In this document: piece after piece, positions 55,462 through 64,000 of the stretch
Layout: each line of letters opens with the position of its first letter
Position numbering within the stretch: position 1 is the first letter of the stretch
Program-made: the position numbers and the translations under genes
Source: Luteirhabdus salina
Lineage (GTDB): Bacteria; Bacteroidota; Bacteroidia; Flavobacteriales; Flavobacteriaceae
Length of the DNA: 64,000 nucleotides
Direction of reading: 5' to 3'
NCBI GenBank assembly: GCA_025384855.1
Contig: JALAHT010000005.1
Location: forward strand, 1 to 64,000
The notes under the pieces: generated by a model
Database searches by the model: none
The model's input: only the letters and a program-made list of their open reading frames with translations
What the model was told of the DNA's origin: nothing

Positions 55462-57090
55462 TTATACCTGTAAAACCCCCATGTTAAATTTTTTCTCGAT
55501 CGGGGCCTGATCGGCAGCTTCAATCCCCATACTGATCCATTTTCGCGTATCAAGCGGATCGATTACGGCATCTGTCCACAAACGAGCTGCGGCATAATAA
55601 GGGGAAATCTGCTCATCATAACGAGCCTTTATTTTATCGTACAATTCTTTTTCAACTTCGGGCGTAATTTCCTTTCCTTCTTTTTTCAAGGATGCGGTCT
55701 CAATCTGAAGCAATACCTTCGCAGCACTGTTTCCACTCATCACCGCTAATTCAGCACTTGGCCAAGCCGCAATTAATCGTGGATCGTATGCTTTTCCACA
55801 CATCGCATAATTTCCAGCACCATAGCTGTTTCCAATTACGATTGTAAACTTCGGCACGACACTATTACTAACGGCATTTACCATTTTCGCACCATCCTTA
55901 ATAATTCCGCCATGTTCACTCTTACTTCCCACCATAAAGCCGGTGACATCCTGTAAAAACACTAGCGGAATTTTCTTCTGGTTACAATTCGCTATAAAGC
56001 GTGTCGCTTTGTCGGCACTGTCGCTATAGATAACGCCTCCAAATTGCATCTCACCTTTTTTGGTTTTCACTATTTTGCGTTGATTGGCAACGATTCCAAC
56101 CGCCCAACCATCGATGCGGGCATATCCGGTTAAGATGGTTTGGCCATAGCCTTCTTTGTATTGGGTAAACTCGGAATCATCGACCAAGCGATGGATTATT
56201 TCCAGCATATTGTATTGATCGGCTCTCGACTTCGGTAAATGACCGAAAATTTCATCTTCTTTTTCCTTCGGTTTCACCGCTTTTTCACGACTAAATCCAG
56301 CCGATTCCGCTGCACCCATTTTGGAAACTATTTTCTTAATTGTATCCAGCGCATCCTTATCATCTTTAGCCTTATAATCGGTTACCCCACTAATTTCGGA
56401 ATGAGTCGTAGCACCACCTAAGGTTTCGTTATCGACGCTTTCTCCGATGGCAGCTTTCACCAAATAACTTCCGGCCAAAAAGATGCTTCCCGTTTTTTCC
56501 ACGATTAGGGCTTCGTCACTCATAATGGGTAAATACGCACCTCCAGCAACACAGCTTCCCATAACGGCAGCAATTTGTGTGATTCCCTTACTGCTCATAA
56601 CGGCATTGTTTCTGAAAATTCTTCCGAAGTGCTCCTTATCTGGAAAGATTTCATCCTGCATCGGCAAATAAACACCAGCACTGTCTACTAAATAAATAAT
56701 TGGTAGGTTGTTTTCTATGGAAATTTCTTGGGCACGAAGATTCTTTTTAGCGGTTATCGGAAACCAGGCACCAGCCTTCACCGTAGCGTCGTTGGCTACG
56801 ACAATACATTGTCTACCTTGAACATATCCGATTTTCACAACCACACCACCACTTGGAGCACCGCCGTGTTCTTCATACATGCCATCACCCGCAAAGGCTC
56901 CGATTTCAATACTTTTGGATTTGTCATCCAAAAGGTAATCGATACGCTCTCGCGCGGTCATCTTTCCTTTTTTATGATGTTTTTCAATCCGCTTTTCGCC
57001 GCCACCCAGTTTCACTTTTGCAAGGCGTTTCTTCAATTCGGAAACAAGCAGCTTGTTATGATCTTCGTTCTTGTTGAATTTTATATCCAT
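55462..57090 (-). CDS. Acyl-CoA carboxylase beta (carboxyltransferase) subunit
   Basis: A 542-residue carboxyltransferase. Relatives carboxylate methylcrotonyl-CoA or propionyl-CoA with a biotinylated alpha subunit. The regions YLVDSAGVYLPMQDEIFPDK, GSCVAGGAYLPIMSDE, VFLQDVTGFMVGSKSEHGG and VIGNSYGAGNYAMCGKAYDP are closest to the MCC-type beta chain. No biotin carboxylase gene is adjacent, so the partner is elsewhere. The substrate call (methylcrotonyl-CoA for leucine breakdown) is tentative. Confidence 0.9.
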   Translation of the reverse strand: MDIKFNKNEDHNKLLVSELKKRLAKVKLGGGEKRIEKHHKKGKMTARERIDYLLDDKSKSIEIGAFAGDGMYEEHGGAPSGGVVVKIGYVQGRQCIVVANDATVKAGAWFPITAKKNLRAQEISIENNLPIIYLVDSAGVYLPMQDEIFPDKEHFGRIFRNNAVMSSKGITQIAAVMGSCVAGGAYLPIMSDEALIVEKTGSIFLAGSYLVKAAIGESVDNETLGGATTHSEISGVTDYKAKDDKDALDTIKKIVSKMGAAESAGFSREKAVKPKEKEDEIFGHLPKSRADQYNMLEIIHRLVDDSEFTQYKEGYGQTILTGYARIDGWAVGIVANQRKIVKTKKGEMQFGGVIYSDSADKATRFIANCNQKKIPLVFLQDVTGFMVGSKSEHGGIIKDGAKMVNAVSNSVVPKFTIVIGNSYGAGNYAMCGKAYDPRLIAAWPSAELAVMSGNSAAKVLLQIETASLKKEGKEITPEVEKELYDKIKARYDEQISPYYAAARLWTDAVIDPLDTRKWISMGIEAADQAPIEKKFNMGVLQV

Positions 57091-57109
57091 AGAAAACTTG
57101 AAATTTTCT

Positions 57110-57117
57110 CAAAAATA
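57110..57117 (-). promoter_or_regulatory. Likely -7 box of the carboxyltransferase gene
   Basis: The minus strand reads TATTTTTG, 19 nt ahead of the ATG. Confidence 0.45.
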
Positions 57118-57312
57118 CGAAATGCTGAAAAGCTTTTCTCGCAGTTTTCGCAATTCTGAGGAAATTTCATTCGGAATACCACTGTTTTAGGAAGTGATTA
57201 ACCTTTCTTAAAGAGAGAAAAACATACAAAATACCGATATTTGTACGCTATTCCTTCGCCAGAAGAAGATGATGAGGTCGGGAGGATTTGTTTAAAACGA
57301 AAACGAAATTTT

Positions 57313-57492
57313 ATGATGAATAAGAATACGGTGCTCGCTTGGGCGACTTTTATAATGATTATTGTGGGTTGTGCCTTAATTGCTATGGGCGCTTTTAGAT
57401 ACGATGATGTTGCGGGCTGGGGGTTTGCCTCTGTTGGCATCGGATTTTTTGCTATTGCATGGGTTTTCAACGCCCTAAAAGGACGAGTTTAA
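57313..57492 (+). CDS. Small CAL67264-like membrane protein
   Basis: A 59-residue protein with two membrane helices (about residues 8-25 and 35-53). The pattern MMNKNTVLAWATFIMIIVG and FRYDDVAGWGFASVGIGFFA match a Flavobacteriia-specific small membrane protein family (CAL67264 by memory). I take the start at MMNKN because the 24 residues upstream are charged and unrelated. Its stop is one base before the DinB gene start, so they are co-transcribed. Function unknown. Confidence 0.8.
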   Translation: MMNKNTVLAWATFIMIIVGCALIAMGAFRYDDVAGWGFASVGIGFFAIAWVFNALKGRV

Positions 57493-57493
57493 T

Positions 57494-57967
57494 ATGAAAC
57501 GGGATGCTGAAATAAAGACACAATTATCAAAACACCTGCAAGGCGGCATGGCTTTTATGCCTTTGAAGGATATGCTTGAGGAAGTCCCTTTTGAAAAAAT
57601 AACGGTACGCCCCGCCGAATTACCCTATTCCGTATATGAACTACTCTATCATATCACCTTCACACAAAAAGATATTCTTGAGTATTGTAATGGTGAAACC
57701 TACGCACTTCCAAATTGGCCTGACGATTATTGGCCGGAAATGAATACCGTTACCGAAAAGGAGTGGTTCGATTTAAAGAAATCTTATTTTGATGATCGCG
57801 ATGCTTTTGAAGCCATGTTGAAGGATGGGGAAAAAGATCTTTTAGCCAATGTGAAGCATAGCGATAAACATTCCTATCTTCGTGAAACCTTATTAATACT
57901 AGAACATACAGCCTATCACTCGGGACAATTATTGGTTATACTCAGATTGTTAGGCGTTCATAACTAA
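57494..57967 (+). CDS. DinB family protein
   Basis: A 157-residue four-helix-bundle protein of the DinB/YfiT superfamily. Histidines that would bind metal are in YELLYHITFTQ and the C-terminal EHTAYHSGQL. It is a second DinB-type protein in the window, less like YfiT than the one at 17.2 kb. The function is unknown; thiol-linked detoxification is a family-level guess. It is 22 bp before ettA. Confidence 0.85.
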   Translation: MKRDAEIKTQLSKHLQGGMAFMPLKDMLEEVPFEKITVRPAELPYSVYELLYHITFTQKDILEYCNGETYALPNWPDDYWPEMNTVTEKEWFDLKKSYFDDRDAFEAMLKDGEKDLLANVKHSDKHSYLRETLLILEHTAYHSGQLLVILRLLGVHN

Positions 57968-57989
57968 ACCGATTTAATTTTCAAAGTAT

Positions 57990-59681
57990 ATGGCAGACGA
58001 TAAAAAAGTGATTTTCTCCATGTCTGGGGTTACCAAAACCTTCCCCAGCGCGCAAACCCCTGTGTTGAAGAACATCTATCTGAGTTTCTTCTATGGCGCA
58101 AAAATTGGAATTCTTGGATTGAACGGTAGCGGAAAGTCTACCTTGCTCAAGATCATCGCTGGAGTCGATAAAAACTATCAAGGCGATGTGGTCTTTTCAC
58201 CTGGATATACGGTAGGCTATCTGGAACAGGAACCGGAACTGGATGATGAGAAAACCGTTATTGAAGTGGTGAAGGAAGGAGTAAAGGAAGTCGTCGATAT
58301 CTTGGATGAATACAATAAGATCAACGATAGCTTTGGCTTACCTGAAGTCTACGAAAATCCTGATAAGATGCAGGAGTTAATGGACAAACAAGCAAAGCTT
58401 CAGGATAAAATCGATGCCACCAATGCGTGGGAACTCGATACCAAACTGGAAATCGCAATGGATGCATTGCGAACCCCTGAAGCCGATAAGAAAATCGGGA
58501 TGCTTTCTGGCGGGGAACGTCGTCGCGTAGCACTTTGTCGCCTGTTGCTTCAGGAACCGGATGTGTTGCTATTAGACGAGCCTACCAACCACTTGGATGC
58601 AGAAAGCGTTCATTGGTTGGAACATCACTTGGCACAGTATAAAGGAACAGTAATCGCCGTTACGCACGACCGCTATTTTCTAGACAATGTGGCGGGATGG
58701 ATCTTGGAACTGGACCGCGGGGAAGGAATTCCATGGAAAGGAAACTATTCGTCTTGGCTGGAGCAGAAGTCGAAGCGTATGGAGCAAGAGCAAAAACAGG
58801 CCAGTAAGCGACAAAAAACCTTGGAGCGTGAGTTAGAATGGGTCCGTATGGCACCGAAAGGGCGTCAGGCAAAGCAAAAAGCACGTCTGAACAACTACGA
58901 TAAATTATTAAGCCAAGACCAAAAGCAACTGGACGAAAAGCTAGAAATTTATATTCCAAATGGTCCACGTCTTGGAACAAATGTGATCGATGCGAAAGGT
59001 GTTTCAAAAGCCTTTGGTGATAAGCTGTTGTATGAAGACCTCAACTTCAAATTACCGCAAGCTGGAATTGTTGGGATTATTGGTCCGAATGGCGCTGGTA
59101 AGACCACCATTTTCAAAATGATCATGGATGAGATAGAACCCGATAAAGGTTCGTTCGAAGTAGGGGACACCGCAAAAATCGCCTACGTAGATCAAAGTCA
59201 TTCGAATATTGATCCTGAAAAAACAATCTGGGAAAACTTCAGCGACGGCCAGGAATTGGTCATGATGGGCGGTAAACAAGTGAACAGTCGTGCCTATTTG
59301 AGCCGCTTCAATTTCAGCGGTAGCGAACAGAACAAAAAGGTATCGAAACTCTCGGGTGGCGAACGAAACCGGTTGCATTTGGCTATGACCCTAAAGGAAG
59401 AAGGTAATGTCTTGCTATTGGATGAGCCCACAAACGACTTGGATGTGAACACACTTCGTGCCTTAGAGGAAGGATTGGAGAATTTTGCGGGTTGTGCAGT
59501 AGTGATTAGTCACGACCGATGGTTCCTCGATAGAATCTGTACCCATATCCTAGCTTTTGAAGGAAACAGTCAAGTATATTATTTCGAAGGCGGTTTCAGC
59601 GATTATGAAGAAAACAAAAAGAAGCGTTTAGGTGGCGATGTTATGCCGAAACGAATCAAATACAAGAAACTGGTGCGCTAG
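57990..59681 (+). CDS. ettA: Energy-dependent translational throttle protein EttA (ABC-F)
   Basis: A ribosome-binding ABC-F ATPase that controls the first peptide bond according to ATP/ADP. It has two ABC modules in 563 residues: Walker A GLNGSGKST (Lys49) and GPNGAGKTT (Lys371); signature LSGGERRRVALCRLL and LSGGERNRLHLAMTL; Walker B LLLDEPTNHLDAE and LLLDEPTNDLDVN. The linker (PtIM) region with KRMEQEQKQASKRQKTLERE and the GRQAKQKARLNNYDKLLSQD stretch (EttA-type) are present. The N-terminal start ADDKKVIFSMSGVTKTFPSA matches EttA. Confidence 0.95.
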   Translation: MADDKKVIFSMSGVTKTFPSAQTPVLKNIYLSFFYGAKIGILGLNGSGKSTLLKIIAGVDKNYQGDVVFSPGYTVGYLEQEPELDDEKTVIEVVKEGVKEVVDILDEYNKINDSFGLPEVYENPDKMQELMDKQAKLQDKIDATNAWELDTKLEIAMDALRTPEADKKIGMLSGGERRRVALCRLLLQEPDVLLLDEPTNHLDAESVHWLEHHLAQYKGTVIAVTHDRYFLDNVAGWILELDRGEGIPWKGNYSSWLEQKSKRMEQEQKQASKRQKTLERELEWVRMAPKGRQAKQKARLNNYDKLLSQDQKQLDEKLEIYIPNGPRLGTNVIDAKGVSKAFGDKLLYEDLNFKLPQAGIVGIIGPNGAGKTTIFKMIMDEIEPDKGSFEVGDTAKIAYVDQSHSNIDPEKTIWENFSDGQELVMMGGKQVNSRAYLSRFNFSGSEQNKKVSKLSGGERNRLHLAMTLKEEGNVLLLDEPTNDLDVNTLRALEEGLENFAGCAVVISHDRWFLDRICTHILAFEGNSQVYYFEGGFSDYEENKKKRLGGDVMPKRIKYKKLVR

Positions 59682-59704
59682 TTTTTTGAAACAATAGTTA
59701 ATAG

Positions 59705-59730
59705 GCCGAAGCAATCGCTTCGGCTTTTTT
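59705..59730 (+). terminator. Intrinsic terminator of ettA
   Basis: GCCGAAGC with GCTTCGGC (59705-59712 with 59717-59724, loop AATC), followed by six T. Confidence 0.88.
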
Positions 59731-59781
59731 GTTTCCGAACACTTCAGAATTGGGTATCTTTAACCTTCAATCCTTACTATT

Positions 59782-61806
59782 ATGAATCGACTGTTACTTT
59801 TTTTCACAATCCTAATCAGTACTTCAACTGTTTTTGGTCAACAAAAAAATTTCGACTATCTGGATGTTTTTCAATTGGAATATGCCAACGACCCACAAAT
59901 TTCACCCGATAGTGAATACATTGTCTATAGAAGGATGGGCTTCGATATTATGAAGGACAGGAGTGAAGGAAGTCTCTGGATTATCAGTATCGAGGATCCT
60001 TCCATTCACCATAAAATGACGGCAAGGGACGGAAGCGAAAGTCAGGCACGCTGGTCACCTTCCGGCGATCGTATCGCTTTTGTAAGTAGTAGTGAAAACG
60101 GAAGTGAAATATATCTTTATTGGACGGAAACAGGAGCGCTAGCAAAGTTGACGCAATTAGAGAACAGCCCTTCAAACTTGGAATGGTCGCCAGATGGTTC
60201 ACACATTGCTTTCACTATGAAAGTAGACAGCGAAGCACCCGTTATTGCCAAAATGCCGCAGAAACCAAAGGGAGCTGATTGGGCCGATAAACCGAGGATT
60301 ACCGACCGATTGAAGCATGAGGCCGATGGTCGCGGATACTTAGACCCAGGTTTCACACATATTTTTACAATTCCAGCCTTGGGTGGCACAGCACGTCAAC
60401 TTACCTCTGGCGATTTCAACCATGGTGGTTCGCTGTCATGGAGTCCGGATGGGAATATGATTTATTTTTCAGCAAATAGAAATGAGGATTGGGAATACGA
60501 CTTCAGAAACAGTGAAGTGTATTCGGTTTCCGTTTCAACAGGAACTATTCAACAGCTAACCGATCGCGACGGACCCGATTATAGCCCAATCGTTTCACCC
60601 GATGGTTCAACCATTGCCTTTTTAGGGTATGAAGATAAACGTCAGGCATATCAGGTTACCCAGCTTCAGCTAATGGACAGGAATGGAGGCAATAAACGTT
60701 CTATTTCAACAGAACTCGATAGAAGTATTGGGAATATTTCTTGGGATGATAAAGGGAAAGGACTGTACTTTATATATAATGATAAAGGACTGACGAAGCT
60801 TGCCTACATTAATTTGAATGGAAAAGTAACCGATATCGTTTCAAATGTTGGTGGAACCACACTTGGACGACCCTATGCCAGCGGAAATTATAGTCTTTCG
60901 GATGATGATGTAATTACCTATACCATTTCTAGAACCGATCGCCCTGCGGAAGTAGCAGTAGTTGAAAAGGGTGATGATGCTGAGGTACTGACATCCTTAA
61001 ATGAAGATGTATTGGGCTATCGAAACTTAGGAAAGGTTGAAGAAGTTTGGTACAAATCGACCTTCGATAATCGTGATATTCAGGGATGGGTGGTCTATCC
61101 GCCGAATTATTCGGAAGCGAAGGAATATCCATTATTAGTGGAAAATCATGGTGGTCCGATTTTAAATTATGGGCCTCATTTTTCAACAGAAATTCAACTC
61201 TATGCAGCGAATGGTTATATCGTATTTTACCCCAATCCTAGGGGAAGCACAAGTTATGGTGAAGCATTTGGCAACCTTTTATATCATAATTATCCTGGTG
61301 AAGATTACAATGATGTAATGGATGGTGTGGACCATCTTATTCAAAAGGGAATTGCCCATGAAGATAAACTGTTCGTGACCGGTGGAAGCGCGGGAGGCAT
61401 TATGACCGCATGGATGATTGGAAAGAACGACCGTTTTGAAGCGGCTGTCGTAGCGAAACCCGTGATTAATTGGATCAGTAAGACGCTGGTTGCCGATAAT
61501 TATTATGGATATGCCAACTCCCGCTATCCGGGTCAGCCGTGGGAAGAATTCGAAACGTACTGGAAATTTTCGCCATTGTCGCTAGTGGGCAATGTAGAAA
61601 CACCGACAATGGTTATGGTTGGGATGAACGATTTACGAACGCCGCCGAGTGAAGCGAAACAATACTATCATGCCTTAAAACTCCGAAAGATTGAAACGGT
61701 ATTGGTAGAAATACCGGAGGCGTCCCACGGAATTGCGGCACGCCCCAGTAATTTGATCACCAAGGTAGCACATACCTTGGCATGGTTTGAAAAATATCGG
61801 AAGTAA
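59782..61806 (+). CDS. Secreted S9 (prolyl oligopeptidase) family peptidase
   Basis: A 674-residue serine peptidase. Signal peptide about residues 1-19 (STSTVFGQQ). An N-terminal WD40/TolB-like propeller (about 25-400) has repeated SPDG motifs (WSPDGSHIAF, WSPDGNMIYF, VSPDGSTIAF). The C-terminal alpha/beta hydrolase has the nucleophile GGSAGG (Ser536), the acid GMNDLRTP (Asp617) and the histidine ASHGIAA (His649). The PRGSTSYGEAFG block is typical of the acylaminoacyl-peptidase/DPP-IV group. It is convergent with the MBL gene, one base apart. Confidence 0.93.
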   Translation: MNRLLLFFTILISTSTVFGQQKNFDYLDVFQLEYANDPQISPDSEYIVYRRMGFDIMKDRSEGSLWIISIEDPSIHHKMTARDGSESQARWSPSGDRIAFVSSSENGSEIYLYWTETGALAKLTQLENSPSNLEWSPDGSHIAFTMKVDSEAPVIAKMPQKPKGADWADKPRITDRLKHEADGRGYLDPGFTHIFTIPALGGTARQLTSGDFNHGGSLSWSPDGNMIYFSANRNEDWEYDFRNSEVYSVSVSTGTIQQLTDRDGPDYSPIVSPDGSTIAFLGYEDKRQAYQVTQLQLMDRNGGNKRSISTELDRSIGNISWDDKGKGLYFIYNDKGLTKLAYINLNGKVTDIVSNVGGTTLGRPYASGNYSLSDDDVITYTISRTDRPAEVAVVEKGDDAEVLTSLNEDVLGYRNLGKVEEVWYKSTFDNRDIQGWVVYPPNYSEAKEYPLLVENHGGPILNYGPHFSTEIQLYAANGYIVFYPNPRGSTSYGEAFGNLLYHNYPGEDYNDVMDGVDHLIQKGIAHEDKLFVTGGSAGGIMTAWMIGKNDRFEAAVVAKPVINWISKTLVADNYYGYANSRYPGQPWEEFETYWKFSPLSLVGNVETPTMVMVGMNDLRTPPSEAKQYYHALKLRKIETVLVEIPEASHGIAARPSNLITKVAHTLAWFEKYRK

Positions 61807-61807
61807 A

Positions 61808-62629
61808 TTATTTTTTGGAATCTTGATTTGGATACCAATTCAATTGCTTTACCTCAATATCTTTATTGGCGGTATTCACGATTGATTTGAATTTATCGAT
61901 ATCGCTAAGCCCATCTTTTCCTCTATAGTGATAGGGGTATACCACATCCGGCTCGAAGTCTAACACCGCATCGGCGGCGCTTTCAACGGGCATGGTGTAA
62001 GGCAAATTCATGCAGACAAAGGCTTCATTGATATTGGTCAGATTGCGCATTTCAGGGATATCTTCCGTGTCGCCAGAAATGTATACGCGGTGACCGTCCT
62101 TTTCAAGCACATAACCATTACCTCTTCCCTTCACATGGAAATCCTTTGCCTCTTCACGTAAGTTATACATCGGAATCGCATCGATGCTAAACCCTTCTAC
62201 CAATTTGGCTTCACCATTTTTTATCACCTGGGTCTGAGCAGCTAAGGATTTTGGCAATTTATCCATTACTGCTTGTGGCGCTAAATAGGTAACGCCATCC
62301 TTGTTGATGGCTTCTAGGGTTTCTACGTTTAAGTGATCTCCATGAATATCGGTCAGTAATATAAAATCAGGTGTTGGTTGGTTGGCAAAGGCTTCTGCAC
62401 CTCCAACGGGATCTACATAAATGATGGTATCATCCCAATTCATGACCATTGTGGCATGAGAAATTGGCGTTATCTGTACGTTCTGCTCAATTTCCTCTAC
62501 TTCATCCTCGGTTGAAGTCTGCGCCATTTTTGTCTCTTCGGCGGTATCGGATTCTTGCGATTCTTTCTTTGTTTCATTGCAAGAAATTAGGAATAAGGAA
62601 AAAAGGAAAACTGGTAAAATATGTCTCAT
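61808..62629 (-). CDS. MBL-fold metallo-hydrolase lipoprotein
   Basis: A 273-residue lipoprotein (FLISC, Cys17) with an acidic spacer (SDTAEETKMAQTSTEDEVEE) before an MBL domain. The metal motif is shortened to LLTDIHGDHLN (DxHxDH); later ligands are in YISGDTEDIPE and VYPYHYRGKDG. It resembles UlaG/UPF0173-type hydrolases, but the first His of HxHxDH is Asp here, which some active family members also show. Likely periplasmic or outer-membrane. Confidence 0.88.
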   Translation of the reverse strand: MRHILPVFLFSLFLISCNETKKESQESDTAEETKMAQTSTEDEVEEIEQNVQITPISHATMVMNWDDTIIYVDPVGGAEAFANQPTPDFILLTDIHGDHLNVETLEAINKDGVTYLAPQAVMDKLPKSLAAQTQVIKNGEAKLVEGFSIDAIPMYNLREEAKDFHVKGRGNGYVLEKDGHRVYISGDTEDIPEMRNLTNINEAFVCMNLPYTMPVESAADAVLDFEPDVVYPYHYRGKDGLSDIDKFKSIVNTANKDIEVKQLNWYPNQDSKK

Positions 62630-62704
62630 AGCTAGTGTTTTCCTACGAAAATACGGGAAAACCGTAAGCTATCCTGTTGTTTTACATTACTTTAAGATAT
62701 ACCC

Positions 62705-64000
62705 CTATAATTCAAAAGCGTTGTTATTCACGAAAAATAGGCTATTCACGAACAAAAGCTTTCCATTGTGCCAAAAGCCTCGGAACAAGATGTCATCCAC
62801 GAAGTAGATTACAGAACCACGTCCCATACGTTCTTCACCAAAAACCAACGAATTGGCCAAACCAGCTTTTGCTTCTTCACCTGAAAAACCAGAAAGGCTA
62901 ACAGGGTCTCCTTTGATATAGCCTACATTATAACCATCTTCCAAGAATTTATAAGAATCGCTACCCAATTTCAACGAATAGTAGGTGTCTCCATAGCCAA
63001 AAGCCATGGGGTGGGAAGGATCCAATGCAACTTTATAAATACTTCCCGTGATCATTTGCTTGGTGTATTCCTGTTCTCGCTGGTCGTACGGAATCAATTT
63101 TGAATCATCTGACTTCTCACCTTCGGTATTATCCTTTTCGTTTCGTTTCAATCCAAAACCATCGGCACGTTCCAAGCTTGAAAGTGCTCTGCCGATAGCG
63201 AGTAACTTTCCGCCACCGCGCACCCAATCCTTAATGCCTTTCATCGTATCTTCATTCATGGCACGTCCGTACCAGCCGCTAGGCACCACCAATACATTGT
63301 AATCATCTAAATTGACACGGTCGATATCGTCGGTATTGATGGAAGTTACGGGGTATTCCAATTGTTGCTCAAAGAAATGCCAAATTGCACCGTAGCTTAA
63401 GGATGATGTGCCTTCTCCTTGTAAAACAGCGATGTTTTGTTTATTGATGAGTTTCACGTCTGGTGATCCAAAATCGGTCATAGCGTCTGCAAAACTGGTA
63501 GGAGATGCGTATAATTTGCGGTTATGATTATTCGCTATTTCAGTAAGTTTGTCGTCAAAATTTTCGGTGTTTCGGTTATCTGATCGCGTGATAATTAGAC
63601 TACCTCGGTCAAATTCATTTCCGCCAAACTTCAATTTCTTTTCTGAAAACCGAACCCTGATATCATGTTTCAATAAATCGGCTAAGAACTTTGCATCGGC
63701 CATGCTATTCCATTCCAAAATATAACCGGCCGCATTTGTAGTTGCCTGGTTGGTCACCATTCGGTTTGGTTTCGATCCGTTTGCAGAAACCAAGCTACTG
63801 CTAGCAACGGTCTCCAATCCATACGCATAAGGCAAGCTCCAAGCTGTTATGTCGTAAGTGAGGGGTGTACTTAAAGCAGTTTTGGGTTCAAACAAAACAC
63901 TAACCATATGGCCTTTGGGTTGATTGGTACTTACCACCAAGGCGTTTTGTGAGTTCATAGCGCCTTTTTCGCCTGTTCCATAGGAATAGCCATTAATAGA
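62705..64000 (-). CDS. M14 family zinc metallopeptidase, C-terminal part (cut by window end)
   Basis: The 3' part of a longer gene; the frame stays open to the last base of the window (upstream residues read SINGYSYGTGEKGA). It belongs to a Bacteroidota M14 carboxypeptidase-like family of about 820 residues. The portion seen has a class I glutamine-amidotransferase-like domain (NIAVLQGEGTSSLSYGAIWH, YNVLVVPSGWYGRAM, DWVRGGGKLLAIGRALSSLE) and a beta-rich end (GSVIYFVDDILFRGFWHNGK). The zinc-binding HxxE motif must be upstream of the window, so activity cannot be checked here. Confidence 0.85.
   Translation of the reverse strand, partial: SINGYSYGTGEKGAMNSQNALVVSTNQPKGHMVSVLFEPKTALSTPLTYDITAWSLPYAYGLETVASSSLVSANGSKPNRMVTNQATTNAAGYILEWNSMADAKFLADLLKHDIRVRFSEKKLKFGGNEFDRGSLIITRSDNRNTENFDDKLTEIANNHNRKLYASPTSFADAMTDFGSPDVKLINKQNIAVLQGEGTSSLSYGAIWHFFEQQLEYPVTSINTDDIDRVNLDDYNVLVVPSGWYGRAMNEDTMKGIKDWVRGGGKLLAIGRALSSLERADGFGLKRNEKDNTEGEKSDDSKLIPYDQREQEYTKQMITGSIYKVALDPSHPMAFGYGDTYYSLKLGSDSYKFLEDGYNVGYIKGDPVSLSGFSGEEAKAGLANSLVFGEERMGRGSVIYFVDDILFRGFWHNGKLLFVNSLFFVNNNAFEL

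Noticed and set aside
57241-57312. Extended N terminus of the CAL67264-like protein
   Set aside because: The extra residues are charged and unlike the family; a start at the double ATG fits better.

Overview
This is an ordinary-looking chromosomal stretch from a member of the Bacteroidota, almost certainly a Flavobacteriia/Flavobacteriaceae species. The evidence is the AT-leaning, dense coding, Bacteroidota-type -7 boxes (TAnnTTTG) ahead of many starts, two secreted proteins with type IX secretion (T9SS) C-terminal sorting domains, a TonB receptor/DUF4249 pair, a monomeric NADP isocitrate dehydrogenase, menaquinone genes and several Flavobacteriia-restricted hypothetical families. The sequence alone does not name the genus. 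I see no prophage, insertion sequence, CRISPR array, tRNA or replication origin.

Layout. The window opens on the 5S rRNA at the end of an rRNA operon, with its terminator (31-182). 0.5-10.6 kb: a T9SS-exported beta-propeller protein, then a leftward block with a TonB receptor, DUF4249 lipoprotein, MurQ (peptidoglycan recycling) and a small DUF6095 membrane protein, followed by icd and the kdsD-tatC-carboxymuconolactone decarboxylase operon. 10.8-19.4 kb: RecQ, a large secreted BNR/sortilin-like propeller protein, a cyclophilin-FKBP fusion, a YfiT-like DinB protein, a thioredoxin-like protein, a non-coding region built of several heptanucleotide repeat families, and an unknown protein overlapping a CsaA-type tRNA-binding protein. 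19.4-29.4 kb: a SulP transporter, an aspartoacylase-like deacylase translationally coupled to a GCS2-ligase/CBS fusion, RecG, and a divergent M1 aminopeptidase-patatin pair. 29.5-34.2 kb: a lipoprotein, a polytopic membrane protein, a histidine kinase and a response regulator, then a curlin-repeat protein. 34.3-45.1 kb: a membrane-anchored GltB-like protein, PcrA/UvrD, two tandem esterase lipoproteins, a DUF2945 protein, a YciO/YrdC protein, an OmpA lipoprotein, a glycosyltransferase, a Cu/Zn SOD lipoprotein, a YdeI-like protein and DoxX. 45.3-53.5 kb: a 1115-residue T9SS cell-surface protein and a menaquinone cluster (menA, MBL hydrolase, menC, CPBP protease, menE). 53.5-64 kb: a VWA protein with an N-terminal carboxypeptidase-regulatory domain, an acyl-CoA carboxylase beta subunit, small proteins, EttA, an S9 peptidase, an MBL lipoprotein and the 3' part of an M14 metallopeptidase that runs off the window.

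How the genes work together. The men genes supply the respiratory quinone. TonB receptor/DUF4249 plus MurQ may link outer-membrane uptake to amino-sugar use. KdsD (LPS Kdo) and TatC are envelope functions. Several secreted peptidases and hydrolases (M1, S9, M14, two esterases) fit a polymer-degrading lifestyle.

The best leads for something under-described are the GCS2-CBS/deacylase pair, the lipoprotein/membrane-protein/kinase/regulator cassette, the stand-alone curlin-repeat protein, and the heptamer-repeat intergenic region. None is proven to be a new system by sequence reading alone.
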